From the NCBI GenBank assembly GCA_903884945.1, contig CAISGR010000269.1, positions 1-59,116 on the forward strand: a DNA stretch of 59,116 nt, in the 5' to 3' direction. The stretch comes from an uncultured bacterium. Its GTDB lineage: Bacteria > Pseudomonadota > Alphaproteobacteria > Sphingomonadales > Sphingomonadaceae. The first letter of the stretch is position 1. Every line of letters starts with the position of its first letter. The notes under the pieces are model-generated. The model was not told where the DNA came from. It saw nothing but the letters and a program-made list of their open reading frames with translations, and did no database searches. The translations under genes were made by a program, and so were the position numbers. This document shows positions 49,474 through 57,799 of this stretch, in pieces.

Positions 49474-51560
49474 CCCCCCTTAGCGCGGCGATCAGCCGAC
49501 ATTCCCTGGAGAAGCCCGCCGATATCGCCATCGAGGATGGCGCCGGGAGTGCCGTCACCTGGCAGACGCTTGCCCAGCTCCTTCCGGCAGTCACGGCCGA
49601 CATTCGCCGCGCCTTCGATGTCAGCCGGCCAGTCGCCGTGCGCACCGATCATAGTGTCGGGCGATGCCTGCTCGACCTCGCTCTGATCGAAGCCGGTATC
49701 CCGACAGTGGCGATCCCCGCCTTCTTCACGGCAGAGCAGACCGCGTCCGCACTCGACGCCGCCGGGTGCCCGGCCCTGATCACTGCGGCGACGCCGATGC
49801 CGTCCGGCAGCCCCGGACTGGAGATCGACGCCCAGCACACCTCGCGGCCGGCGGCAATGCTGCCCGCGGGAACCGCGGTGATCAGCTTCACTTCGGGTTC
49901 GACGGGAACCCCCAGAGGGATATGCCTGTCGATCGATCATCTTTGCGGGGTCGCCGGTGCCGTCGTCTCCTATCTCGGCGTCGAGCATGCCGGACGCCAT
50001 CTCGCCCTGCTACCGCCCGGCATCCTCCTCGAAGACGTCGCCGGCTTCTATGCGACGATGCTCGCCGGCGGGACCTATATGGCGGTTGCCCAGGCCTCCG
50101 TCGGGCTCGCCGATCCGTTTCGCCCCGATTTCATTCGCCTGTCTCGCACCATCGAGGCGCTAGCCGCCAGCTCCCTGATCCTCGTGCCTGAATATCTCGC
50201 AGGGCTGGTCACGGCAATGGAGGCAACGAGCCTGCGCCTGCCGCGCCTCACCCTGGTGGCAGTCGGCGGTGCGCGAATCGAGCCTGCCCTGCTCGACCGT
50301 GCGGCCGCGCTCGGCCTCCCCGTGCGCCAGGGGTATGGCCTGACCGAATGCGGATCAGTGGTGGCACTCGAACGCGGCGACGAAACCCGGCGGGGCAGCG
50401 TCGGCAGCAGCATCGGCGTCAACCGCATCACGGTCGCCGAGGATGGCGAAATCGTCATCGATGGCCCGGCCTTTCTCGGCATGATCGGCGCACCGCGTGA
50501 CCCGGGACCTCTATACACCGGCGACATCGGGCGGGTGGACGAAGACGGACGCCTGTGGATCGAGGGCCGCAAGTCCAGCCTGATCGTCACCAGCTTCGGC
50601 CGCAACATCTCGCCCGAATGGATCGAGGGCGCGCTGGTCGCCCAACCGGCGATCCTACAGGCGATGGTACGCGGCGACGGAAAAGCGGCGCTCGACGCGC
50701 TGATCGTTCCGGCGTCGCCCCATGCCGACATCGACGCAGCGTTGTCGGCCGTCAACGCCGCGCTGCCGCCCTATGCCCGCGTCGCGCACTGGCAGGTGGT
50801 GCCTCCGTTCACGCCGTCGGGCGGATTGTTGACCGGCAACGGGCGGCTGAAGCGCGCCGCCATTGCGCGGCACTATCCGGCACCATCGGCCGGCATGCCC
50901 TTCTTCGATCGCCTCGTCGCCGAGACCCGGGAGGCGCAGGCCCGCTTCGCGATGGTGCCGCAGCTTCAGGCTGGCCTGACCGGACGTATCAGCCGCGCCG
51001 ACTATATCGCGTATCTTGCCCAGGCCTTTCACCATGTCCGCCACACCGTCCCGCTGATGGAGGAGGCACGGGCGCGGCTGGAAGCGCGGCCGATGCTGGT
51101 CGAGGCGCTCGACGAATACATCGCGGAGGAGACCGGGCATGAATTCTGGATCCTCGACGACATCGATGCGGCCGGCGGCAGCGGCTCGGTCGTAGCAATG
51201 ACCGCTCCCGCGCCGGCAACGGCAGCAATGGTCGAGCACGCCTATCGCACGATCCGGGAGGGCAATCCGGCGGCCTTTTTCGGCATGGTCTACGTCCTCG
51301 AGGGCACAAGCATCGCGATGGCCAGCAGCGGCGCCGACGCGGTACGCAAGACGCTCGGCCTTCCCCCCGAGGCGTTCCGTTACCTGACCTCGCACGGCGT
51401 GCTCGATCAGGATCATATGCAGTTCTTCGAACGGCTGATGAACCGGATCGACGATCCGGACGACCAGGCCGCGATCATTCGCATGGCGAATGAAATGTTC
51501 GCCCTGTTCGGCGCGATGTTCGCCGGGATCGAGTTGGAGAATGTCCGTGCGGCGGCTTGA
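49470..51560 (+). CDS. Fusion of adenylate-forming ligase and heme-oxygenase-like diiron oxidase domain
   Basis: 696 residues. Residues about 5-470 are an ANL-family ligase: P-loop TSGSTGTPRG (141-150), YGLTECGS (289-296), TGD (350-352) and the catalytic lysine 461 in LTGNGRLKRA. Residues about 476-696 form an all-helical TenA/HDO-like domain with metal ligands in order: AEETGHEFW (Glu554, His557), VLEGTS (Glu611) and SHGVLDQDH (His642, Asp646, His649, H-x3-D-x2-H), the pattern of CADD/SznF/UndA-type diiron oxidases. No carrier domain is seen. It may activate a carboxylic acid and oxidise or decarboxylate it. ATGA start overlap; 20-nt overlap with the SDR gene. Confidence 0.86.
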   Translation: MTPLSAAISRHSLEKPADIAIEDGAGSAVTWQTLAQLLPAVTADIRRAFDVSRPVAVRTDHSVGRCLLDLALIEAGIPTVAIPAFFTAEQTASALDAAGCPALITAATPMPSGSPGLEIDAQHTSRPAAMLPAGTAVISFTSGSTGTPRGICLSIDHLCGVAGAVVSYLGVEHAGRHLALLPPGILLEDVAGFYATMLAGGTYMAVAQASVGLADPFRPDFIRLSRTIEALAASSLILVPEYLAGLVTAMEATSLRLPRLTLVAVGGARIEPALLDRAAALGLPVRQGYGLTECGSVVALERGDETRRGSVGSSIGVNRITVAEDGEIVIDGPAFLGMIGAPRDPGPLYTGDIGRVDEDGRLWIEGRKSSLIVTSFGRNISPEWIEGALVAQPAILQAMVRGDGKAALDALIVPASPHADIDAALSAVNAALPPYARVAHWQVVPPFTPSGGLLTGNGRLKRAAIARHYPAPSAGMPFFDRLVAETREAQARFAMVPQLQAGLTGRISRADYIAYLAQAFHHVRHTVPLMEEARARLEARPMLVEALDEYIAEETGHEFWILDDIDAAGGSGSVVAMTAPAPATAAMVEHAYRTIREGNPAAFFGMVYVLEGTSIAMASSGADAVRKTLGLPPEAFRYLTSHGVLDQDHMQFFERLMNRIDDPDDQAAIIRMANEMFALFGAMFAGIELENVRAAA

Positions 51561-52305
51561 GGGCAAGGCCGTGGCCCTGACCGGGGCCGCTGGCGGGATC
51601 GGATCGCTGGTCGCTGCCCGGATGCAAAGCGAAGGCGCCCATGTGACGGGAATCGATCGACTGCCGTGCAAGGATTGCGACGACCATGTCGTCGCCGATC
51701 TTGCCGAGCCGGGCGATCTTGCCCGGCTCGGCGAACGGCTCGCCAGCCGGCGCATCGACATTCTCGTCAATCTCGCCGGGCTGCAATATTTCGGGCCGTT
51801 CGAGGATCAGTCCGCCGACGCGATCCGCACCGGATATCTGGTCAATCTCGTCGCACCCGCGGCGCTGATCGCGGCCGTGCTGCCCGCGATGCGGGCCCGC
51901 CGATCCGGACAGATCGTCAATATCGGATCGGTGATGGGGGCCGTGAACTATCCCTTCTTCGCCGCCTATTCGAGTGCGAAAGCGGGCCTGCGTGGCCTGA
52001 GCGAAGGCATAAGGCGCGAGGTCCAGGCGGATGGCATCGCGGTCACCTATATCGCCCCGCGCGCCGTCCGCACCGCGTTCAACAATGCCAAGGTCAATGC
52101 CTTCATGGACGCGACCGGCATGAAGGCAGACGACCCGGCCGATGTCGCCGATCACATCGGCGATGCGATCGCCCGTCGCCGCAAGGACGTGTCGATCGGC
52201 GCACCGGAGCGCTTCTTCACCCGGCTCAACGCGCTGCTTCCGCGTCTCGTCGATGCCGGCCTTGCCGGCCAGGCGAGCAAGGCGCGCGCGCTCTTTCCAT
52301 CCTGA
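51541..52305 (+). CDS. Short-chain dehydrogenase/reductase in the ligase/HDO operon
   Basis: 254 residues from the ATG at 51541, 20 nt inside the ligase-HDO gene. Rossmann motif TGAAGGIG at 14-21, NIGSVMGAVNYPFF (Ser) and the catalytic Y-x3-K in AAYSSAKAGLRG. The long C-terminal part (MKADDPADVADHIGDAIARR, FFTRLNALLPRLVDAGL) is typical of SDRs acting on acyl or lipid-like carbonyl substrates. It probably reduces an intermediate of the pathway. Tight coupling to the previous gene is the main evidence for pathway membership. Confidence 0.87.
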   Translation: MSVRRLEGKAVALTGAAGGIGSLVAARMQSEGAHVTGIDRLPCKDCDDHVVADLAEPGDLARLGERLASRRIDILVNLAGLQYFGPFEDQSADAIRTGYLVNLVAPAALIAAVLPAMRARRSGQIVNIGSVMGAVNYPFFAAYSSAKAGLRGLSEGIRREVQADGIAVTYIAPRAVRTAFNNAKVNAFMDATGMKADDPADVADHIGDAIARRRKDVSIGAPERFFTRLNALLPRLVDAGLAGQASKARALFPS

Positions 52306-52322
52306 TGTTGGAGTTATCGACC

Positions 52323-52988
52323 ATGATTTCGTTTCGCACGATCCGCCTTCTAGCCCTGCTCGCCGGGCTGGGTTGCGCCGGCCTGGCCAATGCCAGCGAC
52401 AATCCGGCGATGGACGCCCAGGTAGCCCGCATCGATTCCTCCTGGCAGCATATCCGCTACCAAGTGACCGACCGGGATGAGCAATATCGCCAGTTGGATG
52501 CGCTGGCGCAGCAGGCGGCGCAGGTGGTGGCGCACTATCCCGGCCGGGCCGAGCCGCTGCTATGGCAGGGCATCGTGACGAGCGAGGAAGCGGCACGGGC
52601 AAGCGTCTTCAAGCAGCTTGGCCTTGCGACGGCCGCACGCAACATCCTGGAAAAGGCGCGCTCGATCAATCCGAACATCGCCGATGGCGGGATCAAGATG
52701 AGTCTTGGCGTCCTCTACTACCGTGTTCCCGGCTTCCCGATCGGCTTCGGCAGCACAGCCAAGGCACGCGCATTCCTCGAAGCCGCGATCGCGCAAGACC
52801 CGCGCGGGCTGGACAACAACTTCTTCTACGCCGACTTCCTGAATTCCGAAGGCCAGCCGGCCAAGGCAAAGACCTATCTGCTGCGCGGGCTTCAGGCGCC
52901 CGTCAACAGCGCGCGGCCGGTATGGGACGCCGGGCGGCGCGCCGAAGCGCGCGCGTTGCTGGCCAAGGTGAACGCGAGGCTCAATTGA
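52323..52988 (+). CDS. Exported tetratricopeptide-like protein
   Basis: 221 residues from the ATG at 52323, with GGAG 10 nt upstream. The signal peptide is MISFRTIRLLALLAGLGCAG, cleaved near LANA-SD; the cysteine is not in a lipobox. The rest is helical: HYPGRAEPLLWQGIVTSEEA and AKARAFLEAAIAQDPRGLDN are TPR-like pairs, and LGVLYYRVPGFPIGFGSTAK is a characteristic segment, as in TatT-like TRAP accessory proteins. Being in an otherwise cytoplasmic enzyme operon it may handle export or maturation of the product. Precise partner unknown. Confidence 0.75.
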   Translation: MISFRTIRLLALLAGLGCAGLANASDNPAMDAQVARIDSSWQHIRYQVTDRDEQYRQLDALAQQAAQVVAHYPGRAEPLLWQGIVTSEEAARASVFKQLGLATAARNILEKARSINPNIADGGIKMSLGVLYYRVPGFPIGFGSTAKARAFLEAAIAQDPRGLDNNFFYADFLNSEGQPAKAKTYLLRGLQAPVNSARPVWDAGRRAEARALLAKVNARLN

Positions 52989-53710
52989 TGATCTCGACAT
53001 CGCTCTCGCGCGCGATCGGGCGCCAGCTCGAACATCCCCGCGGTCCGGGCGGATGGCTGACTGCGCAGGCGATGCGGATCGCCAATCGCCGGCCGACCGC
53101 ACTGGCCATCGGCGCGCTCGCCGTACAGCCGAATGACACCGTGCTCGATCTGGGGTGCGGCGCGGGCGACGCGATCCGGCCACTTGCCCGGTTGACGCAC
53201 ACGGGGTTGATCCACGGGCTCGATCACTCGGCGGCGATGCTGGCACAGGCCGCAGCCCGGAATGCCGGCCTTGTGCGCGATCGCCGGGTGGTGCTGCAAC
53301 AGGGCGCGTTCGAGCGACTGCCGTACCGGGACGCCCTGTTCGACCGTGTCCTGGCCTCGAACATCGTCTATTTCTGGCGCGATCCAAAGGCCGTGATGGC
53401 CGAAATCCTCCGTGTGCTGCGACCCGGGGGGCGCCTGTCGATCTATGCCACCGACGGCCAGGCCATGGCGCGCTGGTCCTTCGTCCAGAGCGGCACCCAT
53501 ATCCTGTACGATGCGGCGCAATTCGAACGGATGCTGGCAGCCTGCACGCCGCGGGACGGCTATCGCGTCTCGTGCGTCCCGGTCGGCTTCGGTATTGCCG
53601 GGTTGATCGGCACTGTCGACAAGCCAGTGTCGCGGGATGGCTGCTTCATCGCTGATCGGACAGACGACCGCCGCGCGAGCCGCCCCCTCGGCAATTCTGC
53701 GGGCCGCTAG
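52988..53710 (+). CDS. Class I SAM-dependent methyltransferase
   Basis: 240 residues; the ATG at 52988 overlaps the TPR-protein stop by one base. Motif I is VLDLGCGAGDAIRPL, followed by GLIHGLDHSAAML and the Methyltransf_11-type AEILRVLRPGGRLSIYATDG. The N-terminal HPRGPGGWLTAQAMRIANRR matches small-molecule O- or C-methyltransferases found in UbiE-like groups. It is the last gene of the five-gene unit; its stop overlaps by 4 nt the stop of the convergent membrane protein gene. Confidence 0.87.
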   Translation: MISTSLSRAIGRQLEHPRGPGGWLTAQAMRIANRRPTALAIGALAVQPNDTVLDLGCGAGDAIRPLARLTHTGLIHGLDHSAAMLAQAAARNAGLVRDRRVVLQQGAFERLPYRDALFDRVLASNIVYFWRDPKAVMAEILRVLRPGGRLSIYATDGQAMARWSFVQSGTHILYDAAQFERMLAACTPRDGYRVSCVPVGFGIAGLIGTVDKPVSRDGCFIADRTDDRRASRPLGNSAGR

Positions 53711-54852
53711 CTTTCCTTCGTCGCCTGGGCTTCGGTCCGCGCCAGCGTGTCGGGTACCAGCCGCTCCGAGAAGCCGGCGATGAAGGACCAGACCAGCAGC
53801 TTCGCCATGTCGAGCGTCGGCGACAGGATCGTCAGGCCGGACGGGGTCAGTGCGCCCGAAGCGGAATCGGGCACGACCCCGTCCGCCGTCAGCTTCCAGA
53901 CGACCTGCTCGCCGATGCCGATCTTCTTCAGATCGGGAAAGAGCGATCCGCCGACCAAATTGCCGCGCAGGACGAAGTAGAACACGATTGCGCCGATCAT
54001 CCCGTATAGCAAACGCATCCGCAGCACGCGGCCGACATAGGTCGTCATCACGTCGTCGAACGAGATGTTCTTGATGCCGGTCTGGAAGGCGATCGCACGG
54101 CTGAAATAGGCGCCGAGAATGCCGAAGGTCGCGACCATCGTCAGCGCAAAAAGCGGTTCGTTCGAAAAGCGCGTCATCACGGCCGTGATCGACAAAGGAT
54201 GTTTGGGATCGGTCGGAACCGGATTCAGCTGGTCCCAGACGAGCACAAGCGGTGCGACCGCCGCGAGCAGGATGATGATGACGCCATAGCGGAAGAGCCG
54301 AGCAGCGACCTCACTGCGCAGCGCGCGCTGGAAGCGGGTGTTGATGAAATTGGTCTGGAGATCGACCAGGAGGGCCGCATAGGCGGCGCGCTGCGAATCG
54401 AGTTTGGCCGGATCCGAAAACAACGCCTCATTGCCCTTGTGGAAGGCGAGCGTCGGCAATGCCCGCGCGGTCGCGATCTGAAGCAGGGTGCCGAATTCGA
54501 TCGGAAGCTGAGCGACGGTGAGAAAGGCACCGACACGACGCTCGGCGTCGTTGAACCGGCTCCAGCCCCGGCCGTCGCTCTTGCTGGTCCGCGCCTTGAA
54601 CAGCACATCGATCGCGGCGGCCTCGATAGGGTCAGCCGTCACAGCGGCGGGCCGGCACACCCGCCAAAGCCCCTCCAGCGTGGACCATTCATTGTCGAGC
54701 AGTTCGTTGGAGCCGGGACGATGTGGCCGGAAGAGGCCGCCTGCCCACCCAAATGCCTTGCCCAAGCCGGCCCTTGTCCTGCCCCACCAGGTTGTCGCGG
54801 CAATATCCGTCTCCGCGCCGCCATCGGATATACTCCCATTGCCGTCCGCCAT
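53707..54852 (-). CDS. Membrane protein of unknown function
   Basis: 381 residues from the ATG at 54852, supported by AAGGAGGGGG directly upstream; the frame is open to 54954 without support. About 180 soluble N-terminal residues come first, then hydrophobic helices at about 195-215 (LFRYGVIIILLAAVAPLVLV), 245-268 (LFALTMVATFGILGAYFSRA), 295-315 (RLLYGMIGAIVFYFVLRGNL) and 350-370 (MAKLLVWSFIAGFSERLVP). GFSERLVPD-x-LAR is a motif found in large, uncharacterised inner-membrane proteins. It is convergent with the methyltransferase gene (4-nt overlap) and may not belong to its pathway. Confidence 0.7.
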   Translation of the reverse strand: MADGNGSISDGGAETDIAATTWWGRTRAGLGKAFGWAGGLFRPHRPGSNELLDNEWSTLEGLWRVCRPAAVTADPIEAAAIDVLFKARTSKSDGRGWSRFNDAERRVGAFLTVAQLPIEFGTLLQIATARALPTLAFHKGNEALFSDPAKLDSQRAAYAALLVDLQTNFINTRFQRALRSEVAARLFRYGVIIILLAAVAPLVLVWDQLNPVPTDPKHPLSITAVMTRFSNEPLFALTMVATFGILGAYFSRAIAFQTGIKNISFDDVMTTYVGRVLRMRLLYGMIGAIVFYFVLRGNLVGGSLFPDLKKIGIGEQVVWKLTADGVVPDSASGALTPSGLTILSPTLDMAKLLVWSFIAGFSERLVPDTLARTEAQATKES

Positions 54853-55177
54853 CGCCCCCTCCTTCTCGACGCCGTTGGTCGCCCCGGCCGAGCGTTCCAA
54901 GAATATGTCCCTGCGACTCTCCCACGCGCGATTGCGCGCGACCGGAAGGTTCACGTCACGCCGAGCGCCGGTCCGCCGCTGCTCTTGCCCCTCTTCCCGC
55001 CAAGACGCGCACTCCTGCCCTCACAGTTACGCAAACATGGAACGGCAAGCATTCGAGCGCTGGTTACTTCGCGTCGCCCCCGGTTGCTTGCGGCCGCGAG
55101 ACAATACGCCGTTCCGTTCACAAATAATCGTGCCATTATCTCCGTTTTGGTTGCAGATCGTCGGACCTCGGGAGGCA
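54853..55177. other. Intergenic region, no gene recognised
   Basis: 325 nt between the membrane protein start and the terminator of the small lipoprotein gene. It contains an AT-richer patch at 55110-55155 on which a minus-strand -10-like GATAAT occurs (about 55132-55137), a possible promoter for the membrane protein gene. Frames open through it (for example minus-strand 54951-55208) have no ribosome site or recognisable protein character. Confidence 0.4.
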
Positions 55178-55214
55178 AGAAAAAGGCCGCGCGTCCCTTG
55201 CGGAACACGCGGCC
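55178..55214 (-). terminator. Intrinsic terminator of the small lipoprotein gene
   Basis: On the minus strand GGCCGCG (55214-55208) pairs perfectly with CGCGGCC (55191-55185) over a 16-nt loop and is followed by TTTTTCTT. It is a classic rho-independent terminator 73 nt beyond the lipoprotein stop. Confidence 0.85.
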
Positions 55215-55286
55215 TCCCGGTGCTGTCGACGCTGCTTGGGAAACGTCGATGCCGGTTGGGCGTCGGCGCGTTACCGCGCCGGCGCT

Positions 55287-55517
55287 TCAGTTCGCGGTGG
55301 CGTTCGAGCCGTTCTCGGCCGAATCAAGGGCAACCGCATTGTCGGCAACCGTGCCGTTGAGCGCCGTCTCGTCGACCGTGACGTTCGAATCGAGCGCTGC
55401 GTCGCTGTTGAGCGCCAGATCGTTGGCGACCGACGCATTGTCGCTCGTCGTCGGCTTGCAGGCGGCGAGGCCAAGAGCGGCAGCAGCGACCAACGGCAGG
55501 ATGATGAACTTCTTCAT
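55287..55517 (-). CDS. Small Asn/Asp/Ala-rich lipoprotein
   Basis: 76 residues. A textbook lipoprotein signal (MKKFIILPLVAAAALGLAAC, Cys20) is followed by a 56-residue, acidic, low-complexity tail rich in Asn, Asp, Ala and Val (SDNASVANDLALNSDAALDS). The predicted mature part is probably unstructured. AGGAG lies 8 nt before the ATG. With its own promoter (55596-55624) and terminator (55178-55214) it is a stand-alone transcript, likely well expressed. Similar short lipoproteins are common in sphingomonads; function unknown. Confidence 0.8.
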   Translation of the reverse strand: MKKFIILPLVAAAALGLAACKPTTSDNASVANDLALNSDAALDSNVTVDETALNGTVADNAVALDSAENGSNATAN

Positions 55518-55904
55518 TGACTATTCTCCTGGTGATTCAGTCCGGTCCCCGGACGCGCCCCATCGCTCGCCCTCCCCGATCAGATCAACCACTCGCCTAT
55601 ATGCTTTAATTCCGATCAAGTTAATAGGATAATTTGCGCGGGAATGGACCTGCCAGTGGCGGTGCGGCGGCGATGACGGGAAACTTCGCACAGGCGCCGC
55701 CAAGGTTTCCACGAGCATTACCGGCCTTTCGCCGCTGCGCCCTCGCGGGAAAACAGCGTTGGGGTCGAAATCGCCGAAGCGCTTTTGGCGCGTCCCCCCT
55801 CCGCCTTTCGCCACCCTTCGACAATCTCAGTGAAAAGCGTGTAAGGGGAGAATTCCGTTCGCGCCGGGCTGGTCCCGGGCGTTGATCACCTGCCGAGGTT
55901 ACCC
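55518..55904. other. Intergenic region upstream of era
   Basis: 387 nt between the small lipoprotein and era. It holds the lipoprotein promoter (55596-55624) and, before era, an imperfect hairpin CCGGGCTGGTCCCGG near 55866-55880. Short frames through it are GC-rich and show no ribosome site. No RNA gene recognised; the likely era promoter was not identified. Confidence 0.45.
55596..55624 (-). promoter_or_regulatory. Probable sigma70-type promoter of the small lipoprotein gene
   Basis: On the minus strand TTAACT (55624-55619) and TATAGG (55601-55596) are separated by 17 nt in an AT-rich island, 79 nt before the start codon at 55517. The low local GC against a high-GC background supports the call. 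Confidence 0.55.
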
Positions 55905-56807
55905 ATGACTGTTCCTACCCAACATTGCGGCCTGGTGGCCGTGGTCGGCGCGCCCAATGCCGGCAAATCCACCCTCGTCAACGCGCTTGTCGGCCAGAAG
56001 GTCGCGATCGTCAGCCCCAAGGCGCAGACCACGCGTACCCGCCTGATGGGCGTTGCGATCGAGGGCGATACCCAATTGTTGCTGGTCGACACCCCCGGCA
56101 TCTTCGAACCCAAGCGCCGGCTCGATCGCGCGATGGTGTCCGCTGCCTGGGGCGGTACGGAAGGAGCGGACGTGATCGCGCTGGTGGTCGACGCCAAGGG
56201 TGGCCTGGGGCCCAAAGTCATCCCGATCGCTGAATCGATCGCGTCGCGCAGCGAGCCCAAATATCTGATCCTCAACAAGGTCGATCTTGCCGACAAGGCC
56301 AAGCTGCTGCTCCATGCCGAGCGCCTCAACGGCATAGTCGACTTCGCCGAGACCTTCTTCATCAGCGCGACCACCGGCGACGGCCTCGCCGACCTCAAGG
56401 CGACCCTCGCAAAGGCGATGCCAGAGGGCCCCTGGCACTTCCCCGAGGACCAGGTCTCCGACGCCACGGAGCGCAGCCTCGCATCGGAAGTCACCCGTGA
56501 GCAGCTCTATCTGCAGCTCCATGCGGAACTCCCCTATGCCAGCGCGATCGAAACCGAGCAGTATAAGGAGCGCGAGGACGGCTCTGTCGAGATTCATCAG
56601 CAGATCCTGGTCGAGCGCCCGACCCAGCGCGCGATCGTCCTCGGCAAGGGCGGCGCGCGGATCAAGGAGATTGGCGGCCGTGCGAGGGCGGAGCTCAGCG
56701 CGATCATGGGCAAGCCGGTCCATCTCTACCTTCACGTGAAAGTAAGGCCGGGCTGGGATGACGAGCGCGACATCTATCGTGAGATGGGGCTCGACTGGGT
56801 GGATTGA
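55905..56807 (+). CDS. era: GTPase Era
   Basis: 300 residues. GTPase motifs are G1 GAPNAGKST (residues 11-19), G3 DTPGIFEP and G4 NKVD; the C-terminal KH domain shows VLGKGGARIKEIGGRAR. Era binds 16S rRNA 3' ends and couples ribosome assembly to growth. It usually follows rnc; here the two are 7.6 kb apart. The following nitrilase gene overlaps its stop. Confidence 0.95.
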   Translation: MTVPTQHCGLVAVVGAPNAGKSTLVNALVGQKVAIVSPKAQTTRTRLMGVAIEGDTQLLLVDTPGIFEPKRRLDRAMVSAAWGGTEGADVIALVVDAKGGLGPKVIPIAESIASRSEPKYLILNKVDLADKAKLLLHAERLNGIVDFAETFFISATTGDGLADLKATLAKAMPEGPWHFPEDQVSDATERSLASEVTREQLYLQLHAELPYASAIETEQYKEREDGSVEIHQQILVERPTQRAIVLGKGGARIKEIGGRARAELSAIMGKPVHLYLHVKVRPGWDDERDIYREMGLDWVD

Positions 56808-57781
56808 TGGGGACGATCGTCAAGGCAGCGCTGGTTCAGGCGGCACCGGTTCCGCTGGCGATCGGGCCCGGAATCGATCGGCTGATCGACTTCGTCTCCG
56901 ATGCCGCCGACATCGGTGCCGAGATGGTCGCGTTCGGGGAGACCTTTCTCGGCGGCTATCCGCTCTGGCTCGACGAAGCGCCCAATGCCGCGATCTGGGA
57001 CCATCGCGGCACCCAGGCGCTGCACGCGATCCTGCTCGACCAGGCCCTGCGCGGCAATGATCCGCGCCTCGCTCCGCTACAGGCGCTGGTCGATGCGCGC
57101 GGCCTGCTCGTCTCGGTCGGCGCGCATGAACGGGTGCGCTCGACGCTGACCAACACGCAATATCTGTTCCGGCCGAACCGGCCACCGCTGCTCCACCGCA
57201 AGCTCGTGCCGACGCATGGCGAGCGGATGATCTGGGGCCGGGGCGACGGATCGACGCTGGAGACCCATGATGCCGGCTGGGGCAATGTCGGCCAGCTGAT
57301 CTGCTGGGAACATTGGATGCCACTGGCGCGCGCCGCGATGCATCATGCCGGCGAGGCGGTCCATGTTGCCGCCTGGCCGACGGTGCGGGAAATGTACCGC
57401 GTGGCTTCGCGCCATTATGCCTTTGAAGGGCGCTGTTTCGTGCTGGCAACCGGCACGATCCAGCATCGCGACGACCTGCTCGCCGGCCTGGAGATGGTCG
57501 GTGGCGACAGGGATGCGCGCGACCTGATCCTGGGCATGCCGGACGGGCAGTTGCAAAGTGGCGGAAGCTGCATCATCGGCCCCGATGGAGAAGTGATCGC
57601 CGAGACCGGCGCGGATGCCGACCTGCTGATCGCCGATCTCGACCTGACCGCCATCGGGCGTGGCCTTGCCGCGCTCGACACCGATGGCCACTATGCCCGC
57701 CCCGATGTGTTCGAACTGCGGATCGACCGGCGTCCGCGCTTTGGCGTCGCTGACGCTGAGGACGGTCTCGCGGCGAGTTGA
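56807..57781 (+). CDS. Carbon-nitrogen hydrolase (nitrilase family)
   Basis: 324 residues from the ATG at 56807, whose A is the last base of the era stop; a TTG at 56804 is also possible. The triad Glu (VAFGETFLGGYP), Lys (LHRKLVPTHGER) and Cys (LICWEHWMPL) is intact. The HRKLVPTHGER and CWEHWMPL forms match true aliphatic/aromatic nitrilases rather than beta-ureidopropionase, giving acids and ammonia from nitriles. Substrate unknown. Pairing with era instead of recO is unusual. A hairpin at 57782-57797 ends the transcript. Confidence 0.88.
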   Translation: MGTIVKAALVQAAPVPLAIGPGIDRLIDFVSDAADIGAEMVAFGETFLGGYPLWLDEAPNAAIWDHRGTQALHAILLDQALRGNDPRLAPLQALVDARGLLVSVGAHERVRSTLTNTQYLFRPNRPPLLHRKLVPTHGERMIWGRGDGSTLETHDAGWGNVGQLICWEHWMPLARAAMHHAGEAVHVAAWPTVREMYRVASRHYAFEGRCFVLATGTIQHRDDLLAGLEMVGGDRDARDLILGMPDGQLQSGGSCIIGPDGEVIAETGADADLLIADLDLTAIGRGLAALDTDGHYARPDVFELRIDRRPRFGVADAEDGLAAS

Positions 57782-57797
57782 TCCTCCTCAAGGAGGA
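57782..57797. terminator. Hairpin between convergent nitrilase and sirtuin genes
   Basis: TCCTCC-TCAA-GGAGGA is a perfect 6-bp stem with a 4-nt loop, filling the 18-nt gap between stops at 57781 and 57800. It could act as terminator for both genes; no T-run is present. Confidence 0.5.
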
Positions 57798-57799
57798 AT

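Noticed and set aside
54951..55208. Small minus-strand frame of 85 codons
   Set aside because: It starts within the loop of the lipoprotein terminator, has no ribosome site and a shadow-like composition.
54199..55632. 477-codon plus-strand open frame across the membrane protein and lipoprotein genes
   Set aside because: It is antisense to two well-supported genes, crosses the terminator at 55178-55214, and its translation has the Arg/Pro/Ser-rich character of a shadow frame.
48309..55904. Prophage or integrative element between rnc and era
   Set aside because: No integrase, transposase, tRNA, direct repeat or phage gene was seen; only an insertion relative to the usual gene order is supported.
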